Assembly: GCF_039544205.1 (NCBI RefSeq)
Contig: NZ_BAABLF010000001.1
Location: 124,001-188,000 of the forward strand
Source of the DNA: Ferrimonas gelatinilytica
GTDB taxonomy: Bacteria > Pseudomonadota > Gammaproteobacteria > Enterobacterales > Shewanellaceae
Length of the DNA: 64,000 nucleotides
Direction: 5' to 3'
Made by a program: the position numbers and the translations under genes. The notes under the pieces were generated by a model that worked only from the letters and a program-made list of their open reading frames with translations, had not been told where the DNA came from and did no database searches. Shown piece by piece: positions 62,302-64,000 of this stretch (its first letter is position 1; each line of letters begins with the position of its first letter).

Positions 62302-62788
62302 TCTCGCTCCCACAATCCCGTTCAGACCGAACAATCTTACCGGAACCCGGCGGCGGATCCGACGGCAATGACCTTGGTCTCTCAAACGACTGCTGGCCGG
62401 GCCCACTGCCCTTCTCGCTTCCACCAACCCGGCACCCAAAACCGAGGCAGAAAAAAGGCCTCTGTCCCAATAAGGGTTGAAGCTCCCGCTAGCAATGACA
62501 GTCAATGGGGCTGGATGTCCCGCCAGCTCTTCGCCAACTTGGAGTCGCCCGGACGAAGTGGCCAAAGACCAGGCTGAAGGCCAGGATGGCCTGAGTGGCT
62601 CACGAAGATAGGGATATCGACTCGAGCCAGAGCCGCAGACTTTGGCCACGAAAGAGAGGGGTAGCGACGACCGGAGGCAAACGGGGTTCCAAGGGGGCGG
62701 GACGCCCCCTTGGTTGCAGCCGGCAAAGTTATTGCTGGTAAATGTCAGGAACAATTAAAGGGTTAATAAAAACAATAGCTAACTCGAA
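62302..62788. other. Gene-free region upstream of the ElyC-like gene
   Basis: About 490 bases without a supported gene between the ElyC-like gene and the glmM terminator. It contains a structured, GC-rich element with nested inverted repeats (62544-62668) and an 11-bp hairpin (62689-62713). The remainder shows no recognised feature. Confidence 0.5.
62544..62713. repeat. Structured palindromic intergenic element, possible interspersed repeat
   Basis: Nested arms: GTCGC (62544-62548) with GCGAC (62664-62668), and GTGGCCAAAG (62558-62567) with CTTTGGCCAC (62640-62649). Inside are a GGCC-AGGAT-GGCC hairpin (about 62578-62590). Next to it is an 11-bp hairpin CCAAGGGGGCG / CGCCCCCTTGG (62689-62713). 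The two large arms would fold as one long RNA or a cruciform. No coding function. Confidence 0.6.
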
Positions 62789-62792
62789 CAGA

Positions 62793-62823
62793 GCAGAAAA
62801 AAGCCCGCACTGGGCGGGCTTTG
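62793..62823 (-). terminator. Terminator after glmM
   Basis: AGCCCGC / GCGGGCT stem (62802-62808 and 62814-62820) with an A-run that becomes a T-run on the minus strand. Confidence 0.85.
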
Positions 62824-62839
62824 TTTCCAAGAGTCGGTA

Positions 62840-64000
62840 TCAGGCGGCGTCGATCCGTTTCACCTCGTCAGCGATGCGCTGTGCCAGCCCCTCGACATCA
62901 AAATGCGGTTGGGCCTCCACCATCACCCGGATTAGTGGCTCGGTACCGGATTTGCGCAGCAGCACCCGGCCCTGCTCACCCATCTCGGCCTCCACCTCGG
63001 CCACTACCGCCTTCACCGACTCCGCCTCCAGCGGGGCGGTATTACCGGAGAAGCGTACGTTCACCAGCACCTGCGGCAACATGGTGAGGCCCGCCAGGGC
63101 CTCACCCAAGGTTTCATTCATCGCCTGCAGCGCATTGAGTACCTGCAACGAAGCGACGATGCCGTCCCCGGTGCTGTGGTGACGCAGGCTGAGGATGTGG
63201 CCGGAATTTTCCCCACCCAGGTCCCAACCCTTCTCTTTAAGCATCTCCACGACGTAGCGATCGCCCACCTTGGCACGGGCAAAGGGGATATCCAGCGCCT
63301 TCAGCGCCAGCTCTAGGCCAAGGTTGGCCATCAGGGTGCCAACCACGCCCCCCTGCATCTCACCGCTGCGATGCAGATGGCGGGCGATGATGTAGAGGAT
63401 CCCGTCGCCATCGACGACGGTGCCATCTCTGTCCACCATCATGACCCGGTCGCCATCCCCGTCAAACGCGATCCCCATGTCGGCGCCGATCTCGGTCACC
63501 TTGGCCACCAGCGCATCCAGGTGGGTGGCACCACAGTGATCGTTGATGTTCATACCGTTGGGCTTATCGCCGATCACGGTGATCTCGGCGCCCAGTTCGC
63601 GGAACACCGCGGGGGCAATGTGGTAGGTGGCACCATGGGCACAATCGAGCACGATGTGCATCCCTTCCAGGCTGCCGGACTTGCTGAAGGTACTCTTGCA
63701 AAACTCGATGTAGCGGCCGGCGGCATCATCGATGCGGCGCACCTTGCCCAGCTTCTCTGATGCCACGCACCCCATCGGCTGATCCAGTTGCGCCTCAATG
63801 GCCAGTTCCTTCTCGTCCGTCAGCTTGGTGCCGCCATTGGAGAAGAACTTGATCCCATTATCGTGGTAGGGATTGTGGGAGGCGCTGATCACCACACCGG
63901 CATCGGCGCGGAAGGTCTGGGCCAGGTAGGCGATGGCGGGGGTCGGAAGCGGGCCGGTAAGCGCCACGTTGACCCCGGCGGCGCTGAATCCCGCCTCCAT
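62840..64000 (-). CDS. glmM: Phosphoglucosamine mutase GlmM (partial at the right edge)
   Basis: 387 codons visible; the N-terminus lies beyond the window. Converts glucosamine-6-phosphate to glucosamine-1-phosphate for peptidoglycan and lipopolysaccharide. The active-site phosphoserine loop VVISASHNPYHDNGIKFFS is present, with the metal-binding DGDGDR in GIAFDGDGDRVMMVD, the sugar-binding GGENSGHIL and the phosphate-binding RKSGTEPLIRVM at the C-terminus. Normally glmM follows folP; here it is about 40 kb away with its own terminator. Whether this is the only copy cannot be seen. Confidence 0.96.
   Translation of the reverse strand: MEAGFSAAGVNVALTGPLPTPAIAYLAQTFRADAGVVISASHNPYHDNGIKFFSNGGTKLTDEKELAIEAQLDQPMGCVASEKLGKVRRIDDAAGRYIEFCKSTFSKSGSLEGMHIVLDCAHGATYHIAPAVFRELGAEITVIGDKPNGMNINDHCGATHLDALVAKVTEIGADMGIAFDGDGDRVMMVDRDGTVVDGDGILYIIARHLHRSGEMQGGVVGTLMANLGLELALKALDIPFARAKVGDRYVVEMLKEKGWDLGGENSGHILSLRHHSTGDGIVASLQVLNALQAMNETLGEALAGLTMLPQVLVNVRFSGNTAPLEAESVKAVVAEVEAEMGEQGRVLLRKSGTEPLIRVMVEAQPHFDVEGLAQRIADEVKRIDAA

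Noticed and set aside
62302..62754. N-terminal extension of the ElyC-like protein by 151 codons
   Set aside because: The extra part reads through an inverted-repeat element, has no ElyC homology and the internal ATG starts the membrane helix as in the family.

Overview
The window is a high-GC gammaproteobacterial chromosome segment. Gene order and protein similarity point to the Alteromonadales, near Ferrimonas or Shewanella; this is inferred from memory of families and synteny, not from a database search. Most of it is conserved housekeeping DNA. No prophage, transposase, integrase, CRISPR array or rRNA operon is visible.

Layout. 1-3.1 kb (minus): two tandem Tsx-like nucleoside porins (the first cut by the window edge) behind the nucleoside transporter gene nupC. 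3.3-4.2 kb: a small DUF5363-like protein overlapping a TatD-family nuclease. 4.4-8.1 kb: a homogentisate (tyrosine/phenylalanine) degradation operon hmgA-fahA-maiA with a convergent MarR regulator and matching palindromic operator candidates. 8.2-9.8 kb: prfC. 10.1-25.4 kb (minus): the translation/transcription block rlmE-ftsH-folP-tpiA-secG-tRNA-Leu-tRNA-fMet-rimP-nusA-infB-rbfA-truB-rpsO-pnp-nlpI. 25.4-32.8 kb: yhbY, greA, carB, carA, dapB, fklB. 33-35.4 kb: two surface or secreted metalloproteases. 35.6-44.9 kb: dnaJ-dnaK, a DMT transporter, an L,D-transpeptidase-like protein, then grpE, nadK, recN and bamE, with three sigma-32-type promoters (dnaK twice, grpE once) and a LexA box at recN.

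44.9-47.5 kb is an AT-rich accessory stretch wedged into the otherwise conserved bamE-rnfH-ratA-smpB-ssrA neighbourhood; it holds an orphan Ig-like fragment, a small membrane protein, about 1 kb with no convincing gene, and a two-domain retropepsin-like protease. 47.7-49.5 kb carries rnfH, ratA, smpB and tmRNA (ssrA). 49.6-57.4 kb holds a DUF885 metallopeptidase, a class II fumarase with a charged tail, a fused membrane acyltransferase/ATP-grasp enzyme, a c-type haem protein and an LssY-domain lipoprotein. 57.6 kb is the 4.5S RNA gene. 58.1-62.3 kb: a ComEA-like protein, galU, bactofilin, a DUF2982-like protein, a second DMT transporter and an ElyC/SanA-type protein. A structured, possibly repetitive intergenic element (62.5-62.7 kb) precedes glmM, which runs off the right edge.

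The most unusual items are the acyltransferase/ATP-grasp fusion (52988-55210), the relocation of glmM away from folP, the AT-rich insert beside bamE, the nested inverted-repeat element near 62.6 kb, the stop-codon tandem repeat at the end of carB, and the GlyGly-CTERM metzincin.
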